A stretch of DNA of 8,731 nucleotides from Chloroflexota bacterium. GTDB lineage: Bacteria; Chloroflexota; Anaerolineae; CG2-30-64-16. Positions 1-5,773 of the stretch are shown one piece after another (within the stretch, counting starts at the first letter, position 1; each line of letters starts with the position of its first letter). The translations under genes were made by a program, and so were the position numbers. The notes beneath the pieces are model-generated. The model ran no database searches, was not told the origin of the DNA, and was given only the letters and a program-made list of their open reading frames with translations. The DNA lies in assembly GCA_029555885.1 (NCBI GenBank), contig JAKPQT010000378.1:1-8731 (forward strand), given 5' to 3'.

Positions 1-463
1 GCGCCTTCTCGCTCAGGATGCGCGCCGCCTCGCGCAGCAGGGTCGTCTTGCCGACGCCCGGCCGGCCCAACAGCAGGATGCTCTGACCGGACTTGACGAT
101 ATCTTCGATGATATCGATTACGCCATACACCGCACGGCCGACCCGGCAGGTGAGGCCGATGATGCGGCCCTGCCGGTTGCGGATGCACGAGATGCGGTGC
201 AGCGTGCGCTCGATGCCGGCCCGGTTGTCACCGGTGAACATGCCAATGCGCTCGATGACGAACTTCAGGTCATCCTCGCTGACCTCACGCTGGCTCAACA
301 CCAGCTCCCGGTCCACAAAACGGGCCTCCGGCAGCCTGCCCAGGTCCAAGATGACTTCCAGCAGGCTATCGCCCTGATTGGATTCCCGCAACGCTTGTTC
401 GACGGGTGGCGGCAGGACCTGGAGCAGGGCATCCAGGTCATCCGTAATTCTTCGTTGTTGCAT
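1..463 (-). CDS. R3H/Ycf45-type P-loop ATPase, 5' part only (runs off the left edge)
   Basis: Only the first 154 codons are inside the window; the reading frame is still open at base 1. The protein begins MQQRRITDDLDALL and carries a Walker A motif, GRPGVGKT, at residues 133-140, preceded by the stretch GQSILLL. The N-terminal 120 residues (LLEVILDLGRLPEARF, then TLHRISCIRNRQGRIIGLTCRVGRAV) match my memory of the Ycf45/SpoIIIAA-like AAA-type ATPases, which in many bacteria and plastids end in a single-strand nucleic-acid-binding R3H domain. That domain, and Walker B, would lie beyond the edge and cannot be confirmed. The chosen ATG has an AAGAGG sequence about 15 nt upstream, which is rather far; no better start was seen. 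It lies 60 bp downstream of the GNAT-like gene on the same strand with no convincing promoter between, so the two are probably co-transcribed. The cellular role of this family is not well defined. Confidence 0.8.
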   Translation of the reverse strand, partial: MQQRRITDDLDALLQVLPPPVEQALRESNQGDSLLEVILDLGRLPEARFVDRELVLSQREVSEDDLKFVIERIGMFTGDNRAGIERTLHRISCIRNRQGRIIGLTCRVGRAVYGVIDIIEDIVKSGQSILLLGRPGVGKTTLLREAARILSEKA

Positions 464-523
464 ACGTTCTGAATACAACCTCTTGCCTGCCGTCTGGACA
501 GGCCACTGAACAATCTGGCCGCT

Positions 524-1582
524 TTACGATCGGCCCACCTGGCTGCGCACCGGCATCTCCTGGCGCACCTCGCGGCCCACTGCGGCCACCGCCGCAGGTT
601 GACGTACCATCACCACAGTGTGTTTGACGAAGCGTACCCGCTCCATGAAAGGCGCAAAGCCAAAGCCGGTCAGTGCGCCGCGCAGAGCGCTCTCATACTC
701 GCGCACGGTCGTGTACACCGGCACCGTACGCCGCGGCCGCCGCAGCAGGTCGATCTGGCGCAGGCCCTGTTCGACGAGCGACCGCAGTTCACGCGGCGAA
801 ATCTCGTTCGCGCCCCACAGGCGGAGCCAGTGACCGGCCCGCCCGATGTGTACCTGCACGGCTGCGCGCACCTCGCCCGCCGGTTCCCACACGGTACCGC
901 GCCAGCTGTCCGGTTCCCACCACGACATTGGGGGGGAGCCGACTTCACCGGTCAAGGCGCCCTCGGCCTGCTGCACCAGCCGTGGCGTACCGCGGGTATA
1001 GAGCCGCTGCAACGCCCAGCTATCCTGCGGCGTCTGCGGGCGGAACCCCACTAAGGCCCCGCCGGCCGAGGGCGCCGCTGCCAGCCGATAGATGGTCTCC
1101 CGCGTGTACGGACTGAACGTCGCATCCCGCAGGCATTGCTGTTCGGCACACCCTTCCGGCGTGCTGGCGTAGATGCGCTGGAGCCCGTGGCCGGCCGCGG
1201 CACGCTGACAGTAGGCCAGCAGCTTGCTCCAGATGACAGCGCCGTCTGTGTCGCACACCGTCGGGTCATCCCCCGGTCGCGCCGCCTCAGCCTCGTCATC
1301 GACAGCGGCTACGACCGGTGCAAGATGCAACAGGTCCGCTTCAGGCCGCGCGGCTCGCTTCATCAACTGTATGAAGCCAGTCAGCCGCCGGCCATTGACC
1401 CTCTCGTCCAGGATAAAAGAAGCCACGCCCGCTCCCGCCCACGGCCACGGTGCAGTCAGCGCAGTCCACAGCGGTTGGTGCGGATGGGCCAGCATGTGCT
1501 CCATCGCCAGCGACATCCCGTCACGTTGCAGCCGGCGCACCAACCCGATGTCGTTCAGACCGAACGGGCGAATCACCGTCAA
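524..1582 (-). CDS. Tandem GNAT-like acetyltransferase-fold protein
   Basis: This is a 352-residue protein of uncertain substrate. The first half resembles a GNAT N-acetyltransferase: an opening strand with the IRP motif, a central strand-rich stretch around GFIQLMKRA, then a helix and strand (LLAYCQRAAAGHGLQRIYAS) and a closing segment ending ETIYRL. The second half (from about residue 180, VGFRPQTPQDSWALQRLY) repeats the same kind of pattern and ends in GFGFAPFMERVRFVKHTVVMV. Two degenerate GNAT modules in one chain is therefore likely, but I see no clean acetyl-CoA pyrophosphate loop (Q/RxxGxG/A), so catalytic activity is uncertain. The frame opens with TTG at 1582, with AGGAG 4 nt upstream; a GTG two codons in (1576) has the same AGGAG at 10 nt and is equally possible. 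The gene has its own promoter and leads into the P-loop ATPase gene. Confidence 0.7.
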   Translation of the reverse strand: MTVIRPFGLNDIGLVRRLQRDGMSLAMEHMLAHPHQPLWTALTAPWPWAGAGVASFILDERVNGRRLTGFIQLMKRAARPEADLLHLAPVVAAVDDEAEAARPGDDPTVCDTDGAVIWSKLLAYCQRAAAGHGLQRIYASTPEGCAEQQCLRDATFSPYTRETIYRLAAAPSAGGALVGFRPQTPQDSWALQRLYTRGTPRLVQQAEGALTGEVGSPPMSWWEPDSWRGTVWEPAGEVRAAVQVHIGRAGHWLRLWGANEISPRELRSLVEQGLRQIDLLRRPRRTVPVYTTVREYESALRGALTGFGFAPFMERVRFVKHTVVMVRQPAAVAAVGREVRQEMPVRSQVGRS

Positions 1583-1606
1583 TCTACTCCTGCCCAGTTG
1601 TCCGGC

Positions 1607-1635
1607 ATTTTACACCGGTTCAGGGGCCTTGGCAA
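1607..1635 (-). promoter_or_regulatory. Sigma-70-type promoter of the GNAT-like gene
   Basis: Reading the minus strand, the -35 box is TTGCCA (1630-1635) and the -10 box is TAAAAT (1607-1612), with an exact 17-bp spacer. Each box matches 5 of 6 consensus positions. Transcription would start near 1600, giving a leader of roughly 18-24 nt that contains the AGGAG ribosome site. It lies just downstream of the cold shock gene's terminator, so the two units are insulated. Confidence 0.7.
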
Positions 1636-1690
1636 GTGATTCTGTTTACAGGGCTGCCACAACGCCCGGCCAAACCCTGCATGCACGCTT

Positions 1691-1723
1691 AAAAACAGAA
1701 GCCCCCAGCGGAGAGCCGGGGGC
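1691..1723 (-). terminator. Intrinsic terminator of the cold shock gene
   Basis: On the minus strand a GCCCCC/GGGGGC stem (1718-1723 with 1701-1706) closes an 11-nt loop. It is followed by TTCTGTTTTT (down to 1691). The G+C-rich stem plus U-rich tail is the classic rho-independent layout. It sits about 20 bp past the cold shock stop codon. Confidence 0.8.
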
Positions 1724-1745
1724 CGGATTGGCGCTCAGTGACCCC

Positions 1746-1952
1746 TTAGACCGGGGTTACCTTAACTGCCTGCGGGCCTTTGGGCGTATCTTCAATGACA
1801 AAGCTCACCCGCTCTCCAGCGTCCAGGTTGCGGAAGCCTTCACCGAGGATGTTGGAGTAGTGGACGAATACGTCCTTGTCTCCACCATCCGGCGAAATGA
1901 ATCCGTAACCTTTGCTCCGGCTAAACCACTTAACCACACCCGTGCTCTCCAT
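1746..1952 (-). CDS. csp: Cold shock domain protein (CspA family)
   Basis: A 68-residue single-domain protein, the usual length for the CspA family of small cytoplasmic RNA/ssDNA chaperones that bind and melt structured RNA. It begins [10 protein letters not shown]; the aromatic surface is intact, with RNP1 KGYGFI at residues 14-19 and RNP2 VFVH at 28-31, followed by a C-terminal strand [10 protein letters not shown]. The start at 1952 is fixed by a full AGGAGG 8 nt upstream. An in-frame ATG six codons earlier (1970) sits immediately before that Shine-Dalgarno and would bury it inside the coding sequence, so it was rejected. The gene is a single-gene unit with a strong promoter about 180 bp upstream and a terminator. 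The long leader suggests post-transcriptional temperature control, as in Escherichia coli cspA, but this is inference. Confidence 0.95.
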   Translation of the reverse strand: MESTGVVKWFSRSKGYGFISPDGGDKDVFVHYSNILGEGFRNLDAGERVSFVIEDTPKGPQAVKVTPV

Positions 1953-2132
1953 TGGTAGTGCCTCCTGCATATAGTCCTATGATCGCCAACGTCTGGCCGG
2001 GCACTGGAATAGTCTTGCGGACATACAGCGTTCGCACGACGCCGGACATAACACAAAACCACCGGGCTAGACTGCAGCACCGGTGGCTGGTGACTGTCCT
2101 ACTCCCTGGTCATTGTTGCAACGATCACAACG
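1953..2132 (-). promoter_or_regulatory. Long structured 5' leader of the cold shock gene
   Basis: Between the predicted transcription start (about 2132) and the start codon lie about 180 untranslated nt. On the RNA strand a CCACCGG/CCGGTGG stem (2080-2086 with 2059-2065) is followed directly by UUUUGUGUU, which resembles a weak intrinsic terminator and could act as an attenuator. No known cold-shock leader motif could be matched by eye. Long structured leaders acting as thermosensors are known for some csp genes; the function here is inferred. Confidence 0.5.
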
Positions 2133-2138
2133 AACAGG

Positions 2139-2167
2139 ATTTTACCATGTGAGGGGGTCCATGTCAA
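2139..2167 (-). promoter_or_regulatory. Near-consensus sigma-70 promoter of the cold shock gene
   Basis: On the minus strand a perfect -35 TTGACA (2162-2167) is followed by exactly 17 bp and a -10 box TAAAAT (2139-2144). It is placed in the 232-bp gap between the LON-domain gene and csp, just after the LON-domain stop at 2185, so csp can be expressed independently of the genes upstream. Confidence 0.8.
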
Positions 2168-2184
2168 ATACGTGAGACAGCCGG

Positions 2185-2874
2185 TCAGTTGGGCAGCAGC
2201 GTGCCGCTCGGCCCGAATTGGGCCTGCTCCGGCCAGCCTTTGCTGCCGGCCATCCAGGTCAGCAGGGCATTTTCACGGTTGAGCAGGGTGCGTGCCCGGC
2301 TCAGGATCGCGCCCAACGACCGGCTCACCAGCAGTTCCTGCTTCTCACGGTTGTCAATCTGCATGGTGATCGCCGCCAGATAGCCGACTTGCTGGGGCAG
2401 GTCGGGCATCTGGTCGACCTTGATCTCGAGACCTGCTGCCTCTGCAATGAGCTTGATGTAAAGGGCCACCCGCTCGCGCACGCTGTCTGCCAGCGCGTCC
2501 ACTGCGCCTGCATCTTCCTGCTCTTCGAGCGGCAGCGTCTCCACCTCCCCGCGCAGGTAAGGCTGGTCATGAATCAGCCGGCGAATGCGAAACCGCTCCA
2601 CCCCGACCGTGATGATGTTCAGCGTGCCGTTGGGCAGGTGCGTGCTTTCAATGATGCGCGCCAGCGTGCCGATATTGTACGGCTCCGCATCCGCGCCGAC
2701 TTCTTCGCCCTGCTTGATGAGCACGACGCCGAACGGCAGCTCATCCGCCAGGCACCGCCGGATCATCAGGCGATAACGATCCTCGAAGATGTGCAGCGGC
2801 AGCACCTGGCCGGGAAACAGCACGGTGTTGAGCGGAAACAGGGCCAGTTCGGTTGTTTCGGTTGCTTCGTCCAT
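2185..2874 (-). CDS. LON substrate-binding-domain protein (no protease domain)
   Basis: A 229-residue protein that corresponds to the N-terminal substrate-binding domain of Lon protease standing alone. Recognition rests on ELALFPLNTVLFPGQVLPLHIFE (residues 9-31) with RYRLMIR after it, the GTLARI strand near 69-74, and NGTLNIITVGVERFRI near 82-97; the second half is largely helical (DSVRERVALYIKL onward). No AAA+ module or Ser-Lys peptidase dyad is present, and the length is typical of stand-alone LON-domain proteins, whose partners are generally unknown. The ATG is supported by GGAGG 8 nt upstream. It lies 48 bp downstream of the frameshifted dehydrogenase gene on the same strand and is probably co-transcribed with it. 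No terminator was seen between its stop and the csp promoter. Confidence 0.88.
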   Translation of the reverse strand: MDEATETTELALFPLNTVLFPGQVLPLHIFEDRYRLMIRRCLADELPFGVVLIKQGEEVGADAEPYNIGTLARIIESTHLPNGTLNIITVGVERFRIRRLIHDQPYLRGEVETLPLEEQEDAGAVDALADSVRERVALYIKLIAEAAGLEIKVDQMPDLPQQVGYLAAITMQIDNREKQELLVSRSLGAILSRARTLLNRENALLTWMAGSKGWPEQAQFGPSGTLLPN

Positions 2875-2922
2875 GGGGCTAACCTCCGATTACCTCGTCT
2901 CACCTGCCTGGCTGCCCACCAG

Positions 2923-3644
2923 TCATGCTCGTCCGTACAGCGGAAGGGCCGCGCCGCTAAGGGCGGCGGCTTCGTCGCTGCATAGAAAACGCACGGTCGC
3001 GGCGATTTGTTCCGGGCGCACCCACTTGCTCCGGTCGGCATCCGGCATGGCGGCCCGGTTATCTGGCGTATCCACGGTGCTCAGCAACAGCGTATTCGCG
3101 GTGACACCGTGGGCGCGCACCTCAGCCGCAAGCGACTGGGTGAGGGCCAGCACGGCGGCCTTGCTCGCCGCATATGCGCCGCTCTTGGCCTGGCCTGCCG
3201 TGGCCGCGCGGGCGCTAAGGTGATGATGCGCCCCCAGCCGCGCGCGGTCATGTGGGGCAGAACCGCCCGGCAGGCATTGAAGGCCGTCTGCACATTCACA
3301 CGCCACAGGAAGTCCAGCGTCGCTCCGTCGGTCTCGGCCACGGTTGCGCCGCCGCGCCACGCGCCCGCCACGGCCACTAAGATGTCGAGCCTGCCGAATC
3401 GGGCCACGCCGCGCGCAACGGTAGCCTGCACTGCTGCGTCGTCGGTCAGATCCACGGGCAGCGCCAGCCACCGCTCGGCCGGGATACCATGCTCCGCGGC
3501 CAACGCCGCGACCTCAGCCTCATCGCGCGCGCTCGCCAGTACGGTTGCACCCGCATCAGCCAGTGCCTTGACGACAGCCGGCCCTACGCCGCCCGTGGCC
3601 CCGGTGACCCAGGCAACCTTGCCCGCCAACATGCCATGCTCCAT
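2923..3644 (-). pseudogene. Short-chain dehydrogenase/reductase with a one-base frameshift
   Basis: Two overlapping minus-strand frames together make one SDR-family NAD(P)-dependent oxidoreductase of normal length (about 240 residues). The 5' frame gives the Rossmann motif TGATGGVG (residues 14-21 from the ATG at 3644), the VAVAGAW equivalent of NNAG, and ends its homology at GRIITL. The other frame continues with SARAATAGQ, the catalytic YAASK motif, and the C-terminal part STVDTPDNRAAMP, ending SGAALPLYGRA at 2923. The junction falls at about 3217-3221: adding one C to the ACCTTAGC stretch of the coding strand restores IITLSARAATAGQ. Left alone, the first frame stops at 3081 after meaningless Arg/Pro-rich residues. 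Either the gene is broken or the sequence lacks one base. The ATG at 3644 is preferred because AGAGG lies 8 nt upstream; the ATG at 3650 is only 2 nt from it. Substrate unknown. Confidence 0.85.
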
Positions 3645-3664
3645 CTTCATCGCCTCTGCTGCGT

Positions 3665-3693
3665 ATCATACACGGTTTTGGTCCCTTAAACAA
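3665..3693 (-). promoter_or_regulatory. Promoter of the dehydrogenase-LON-domain unit
   Basis: Minus-strand -35 TTGTTT (3688-3693), 17-bp spacer, -10 TATGAT (3665-3670; 5 of 6 to consensus). Transcription would begin near 3658, leaving a short leader of about 14 nt to the ATG at 3644 that holds the AGAGG ribosome site. The -35 box coincides with the U-rich tail of the hairpin at 3694-3725. Confidence 0.6.
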
Positions 3694-3725
3694 TACGGGA
3701 GCAACGCTAGTACGCTGCTCCCGTA
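3688..3725 (-). terminator. 10-bp perfect hairpin, probable terminator of the CRP/FNR gene
   Basis: TACGGGAGCA (3694-3703) is perfectly inverted at 3716-3725 around a 12-nt loop. Read on the minus strand the stem is followed by TTGTTT (5 of 6 U in RNA), so it can end transcription coming from the CRP/FNR gene about 100 bp upstream. The tail doubles as the -35 box of the next gene. Its position against that -35 box means it could instead be an operator. Confidence 0.55.
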
Positions 3726-3826
3726 AACGGACTCAGAACTCTATCCGATCAATCGTAGCATAGGTCCTTGTGCCCGTCAGAACGCCCACAAGGGGCTACA
3801 CTACTGATAGGATATACGGCATCCTC
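3726..3826. other. Gene-free gap with a 7-bp inverted repeat
   Basis: This 101-bp stretch follows the CRP/FNR stop codon. It contains CCTTGTG (3766-3772) inverted as CACAAGG (3787-3793) around 14 nt, without a U-rich tail on either side. No gene or promoter was recognised. It is probably part of the 3' untranslated region of the CRP/FNR transcript. Confidence 0.4.
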
Positions 3827-4492
3827 TTATTCGATGCTGCCGGCAGCCATGCGCAGGCCGCGCACATCCCGCAGCTCGATCTTCCGGTAGCCGAGCTCAA
3901 CCAGCCCGTCATCCTTGAAGCTGCGCAGGATGGCGCTGATGGTCTCGCGGTACGTGCCCAACATGTCCGCGAGCGCCTGGTGGCTCGTGCCGCGAATGGC
4001 CTTCCCGCCGTTCGCCAGCTCCAGCAGGAGGCTCGCCAGCCGCTCCGGCAGCCGCTTGTAGGCGACTTCTTCCATGCGGTTCTCGACCTGGGCCAGCCGC
4101 TGCCCCACGGTCTGCAGCAGGCCCCAGCTCAACACCGGGTAGCGCAGCGCGAGAGTCTGCGCCTGCGGCTGCGGCACCATCCACAGCACACAATCGGTCA
4201 AGGCCACGGCCTTCACACACGGATCCGCCGCGCCCAGCAGCGCGCCTTCACCGAACATCGAACCCGGGCCCAACGTGGCAATTGCCAGCCGCCGCCCGTT
4301 GGGACCTTCACGAATCAACTGCACCCGGCCCTTCATCAGGGTAAAGAGATTTCGCGCCAGCACATCCGGTTCCGCGACAGTTTGCCCTGCGCGGATCGAC
4401 TGCGCCGTGATTGCTTGCTTGAATTCGGGATCATCTTCGCGGAGCTCGATTAAGATCTCCGGTACCGAACGCTGCTTCCCTCGATGCACCAT
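3827..4492 (-). CDS. CRP/FNR-family transcriptional regulator, LdrP-like by context
   Basis: A 221-residue regulator with an N-terminal cyclic-nucleotide-binding-type beta-roll (about 25-115; PGSMFGEGALL at 76-86), a dimerisation helix (about 120-150) and a C-terminal winged helix-turn-helix (about 168-200; SHQALADMLGTYRETISAILRSF). The arginine that grips the cAMP phosphate in Crp (in its GE...RSA segment) is not present in the matching DPCVKA segment, and there is no FNR-type N-terminal cysteine cluster, so it probably senses neither cAMP nor oxygen in the classical way. In the recognition helix the RE pair of Crp is kept (R182, E183) but the third contact, Arg185 of Crp, is Ala187. The ATG at 4492 is fixed by GGGGAGG 7 nt upstream; an earlier GTG at 4513 would overlap that site. 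It lies downstream of a carH-like gene and shares operator-like DNA with it, echoing Thermus LitR/LdrP. Confidence 0.9.
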   Translation of the reverse strand: MVHRGKQRSVPEILIELREDDPEFKQAITAQSIRAGQTVAEPDVLARNLFTLMKGRVQLIREGPNGRRLAIATLGPGSMFGEGALLGAADPCVKAVALTDCVLWMVPQPQAQTLALRYPVLSWGLLQTVGQRLAQVENRMEEVAYKRLPERLASLLLELANGGKAIRGTSHQALADMLGTYRETISAILRSFKDDGLVELGYRKIELRDVRGLRMAAGSIE

Positions 4493-4559
4493 CAGAACAC
4501 CTCCCCTTTGCACGCCGTACTACCACCGGTCTGTGATTCTCACTCCAATTACTCTCAAG

Positions 4560-4588
4560 AGTATAAGTGAAAATCAGCCATATGTCAA
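4560..4588 (-). promoter_or_regulatory. Consensus promoter of the CRP/FNR gene
   Basis: Minus-strand -35 TTGACA (4583-4588), exactly 17 bp, -10 TATACT (4560-4565). Transcription would start near 4553, giving a leader of about 60 nt. The region upstream of the -35 box (about 4600-4620) is very A+T-rich in an otherwise G+C-rich window and may act as an UP element. A predicted CarH-type operator covers the -35 box. Confidence 0.8.
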
Positions 4589-4598
4589 TAGTTTGTCA
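4577..4598 (-). promoter_or_regulatory. Predicted CarH-type operator at the CRP/FNR promoter
   Basis: On the + strand, two 11-bp units lie side by side: 4577-4587, ending ATGTCA, and 4588-4598, ATAGTTTGTCA. The block ATGTCAATAGTTTGT (4582-4596) is identical to 5691-5705 at the carH1 promoter and sits in the same register to the -35 box. CarH of Thermus is known to bind 11-bp direct repeats overlapping a -35 box; the assignment here is inference from geometry and sharing. Confidence 0.65.
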
Positions 4599-4659
4599 AA
4601 GCTGTTAATTAATTCTTAATCTTCCCTTCAGGTTGCCGCACTCGATGCTGTAAGGCCGG

Positions 4660-5625
4660 CTATGGCTTGGCGGTTTTCATATCATCCAACAAAGCGGCCA
4701 CATATTCCACGGCGGTTCGGGCGTTTTCGCCCAGGAAGACGCCCGGAATCTCCTGGCGCAATGCAGGCTGTACGTTGAAGGCGCGGCCGCCAAAGGCGAA
4801 CAACGGCCGCGGCTCCGGCAGGCTCTGCAGCGCAGCCGCAAGCTCGCCGACACCGCGCACGGTTTCAACGGTGGTGGCAGCAATAATGACGATGGCCGGG
4901 CGCAGACGTTCCATCTCTTCGACAAACTGCAACACCGGCACGTTTTGGCCCAGGTAGAGCGTGCGCACGCCGCGGCGGCGCAGCAGCAGGTAGATGAGGA
5001 GCAGGCCCAGCTCATGCCAGTCATCCGGCGCGCAGCCCAGAACCACCAGGGGGCCGGTCGTGTTCCGCGGCGCTGCGTTGATGATGGCGTCGATCTTGCG
5101 GCGCAGATAGTTGCTGGCAAAGTGCTCGACCGCAGTGCTCAGTTCGCCACGGTGCCAGCGGTCGCCGATCTGCATCATGACCGGCCCGATGAGATGCTCG
5201 GTCACGGCCTCGAGGCCATACACGGCGAAGGCCTCTTCCAGGAGCCGGTCGGCCCGCACTTCCTCGAAATCCACCAGCGCAGCCAGCAGCGCATCCCGCG
5301 CGGCAGTGAGGCCCTGGCGGTTCTCCAGGCGCCGCTCGCCCGCTGCCGCAAGAGGCTGGTCGTCCAACCGGCGATGCTTGTGCAGGGCAATCGCCTGGCT
5401 GATGGTAAGTCCTTCGGCTACGCGCGCCTTGAGCCAACGCAGCACATTGATATCCTGGGCCGAGTAGAGCCGATAGCCGCTGTTGGTGCGACCGGGCGCC
5501 AGCGCACCATAGCGCCGCTCCCAGGCACGCAAGGTTGCCGCAGGCAGACCGGTAGCTTCTACCACTGCCTTGATGTTGTACACAGGCTGAGTGTCTGTCT
5601 CGCCTGCCAGCTCGTTCGGATTCAT
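4660..5625 (-). CDS. carH: CarH/LitR-type B12-dependent photoreceptor repressor, copy 1
   Basis: A 321-residue MerR-family regulator fused to a cobalamin-binding module. The N-terminal winged HTH occupies about residues 15-70 (YNIKAVVEATGLPAATLRAWERRYG, then SGYRLYS). A four-helix bundle follows (about 105-180), and a Rossmann-type B12-binding domain (about 190-315). Key light-sensor residues of Thermus CarH are all present: W157-H158, E167-H168 at exactly the W-x9-EH spacing, and the lower-ligand motif D202-W-H204-E-L-G207. In known CarH proteins adenosylcobalamin drives a DNA-binding tetramer in the dark and light breaks it apart. The ATG at 5625 has only a weak ribosome site; a GTG two codons earlier (5631) has GGAGAG about 8 nt upstream and may be the true start. 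Two further MerR-B12-type features lie nearby: its own operator-like promoter and a second copy in the next operon. Confidence 0.93.
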   Translation of the reverse strand: MNPNELAGETDTQPVYNIKAVVEATGLPAATLRAWERRYGALAPGRTNSGYRLYSAQDINVLRWLKARVAEGLTISQAIALHKHRRLDDQPLAAAGERRLENRQGLTAARDALLAALVDFEEVRADRLLEEAFAVYGLEAVTEHLIGPVMMQIGDRWHRGELSTAVEHFASNYLRRKIDAIINAAPRNTTGPLVVLGCAPDDWHELGLLLIYLLLRRRGVRTLYLGQNVPVLQFVEEMERLRPAIVIIAATTVETVRGVGELAAALQSLPEPRPLFAFGGRAFNVQPALRQEIPGVFLGENARTAVEYVAALLDDMKTAKP

Positions 5626-5668
5626 GTTCACTTCTGGCGCTCTCCCGCTGCTATTACAGTACGATCCT

Positions 5669-5697
5669 ACTATAGCACAGAAGTGAACAGATGTCAA
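5669..5697 (-). promoter_or_regulatory. Consensus promoter of carH copy 1
   Basis: Minus-strand -35 TTGACA (5692-5697), 17-bp spacer, -10 TATAGT (5669-5674). The start of transcription falls near 5662, leaving about 31-37 nt of leader. Such a strong promoter makes sense if it is held down by a repressor. Confidence 0.8.
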
Positions 5698-5718
5698 TAG
5701 TTTGTTTATAGTTTGTCA
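5686..5718 (-). promoter_or_regulatory. Predicted CarH operator: three 11-bp direct repeats over the -35 box
   Basis: On the + strand three contiguous 11-bp units can be read: AACAGATGTCA (5686-5696), ATAGTTTGTTT (5697-5707) and ATAGTTTGTCA (5708-5718). The last two agree at 9 of 11 positions, and the first shares the TGTCA end. The first covers the -35 box. Three tandem 11-bp repeats with one on the -35 box is the architecture reported for the Thermus CarH operator, which supports autorepression by this gene's product and/or its paralogue. Confidence 0.65.
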
Positions 5719-5739
5719 GGACGAATTTAGGAGCTGTGG

Positions 5740-5765
5740 TCGAGACGCTCTACTGAGCGTCTCGA
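5740..5765. other. 11-bp perfect hairpin after carH copy 2
   Basis: TCGAGACGCTC (5740-5750) is perfectly inverted at 5755-5765 around the loop TACT. It begins 9 bp past the stop codon of carH copy 2. There is no U-rich tail on either strand, so it is not a textbook intrinsic terminator; it may still pause polymerase or protect the 3' end of the cooC-carH2 transcript. Confidence 0.6.
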
Positions 5766-5773
5766 CTCAGGGG

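Noticed and set aside
501..520. GGCCA/TGGCC inverted repeat between the GNAT-like and ATPase genes
   Set aside because: A 5-bp arm with a 10-nt loop and no U-rich tail is too weak to call a terminator or operator in G+C-rich DNA.
599..1116. Open frames on the plus strand opposite the GNAT-like gene
   Set aside because: Arg/Ala/Pro-rich, no motif, no ribosome site; expected by-products of G+C-rich coding DNA on the other strand.
1953..1970. Earlier ATG (1970) for the cold shock gene
   Set aside because: It would place the AGGAGG ribosome site inside the coding region and add six residues absent from the family; the ATG at 1952 has ideal spacing.
2218..2985. 255-codon plus-strand frame opposite the LON-domain gene
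   Set aside because: No recognisable domain; the minus-strand frame has clear LON-domain similarity and a good ribosome site.
3205..3230. Programmed ribosomal frameshifting in the dehydrogenase
   Set aside because: No slippery heptamer and no family precedent; deletion or sequence error is simpler.
4493..4513. Upstream GTG start (4513) for the CRP/FNR gene
   Set aside because: The GGGGAGG site lies between it and the ATG at 4492, which is 7 nt from that site.
4493..4659. A cobalamin riboswitch or other large RNA before the CRP/FNR gene
   Set aside because: The leader is only about 60 nt and no B12-box-like sequence was seen; the shared feature is DNA-level repeats over the -35 box.
5632..5697. 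Extension of carH copy 1 upstream to 5697
   Set aside because: The extra codons would run through its own -10 and -35 boxes and have no family similarity.
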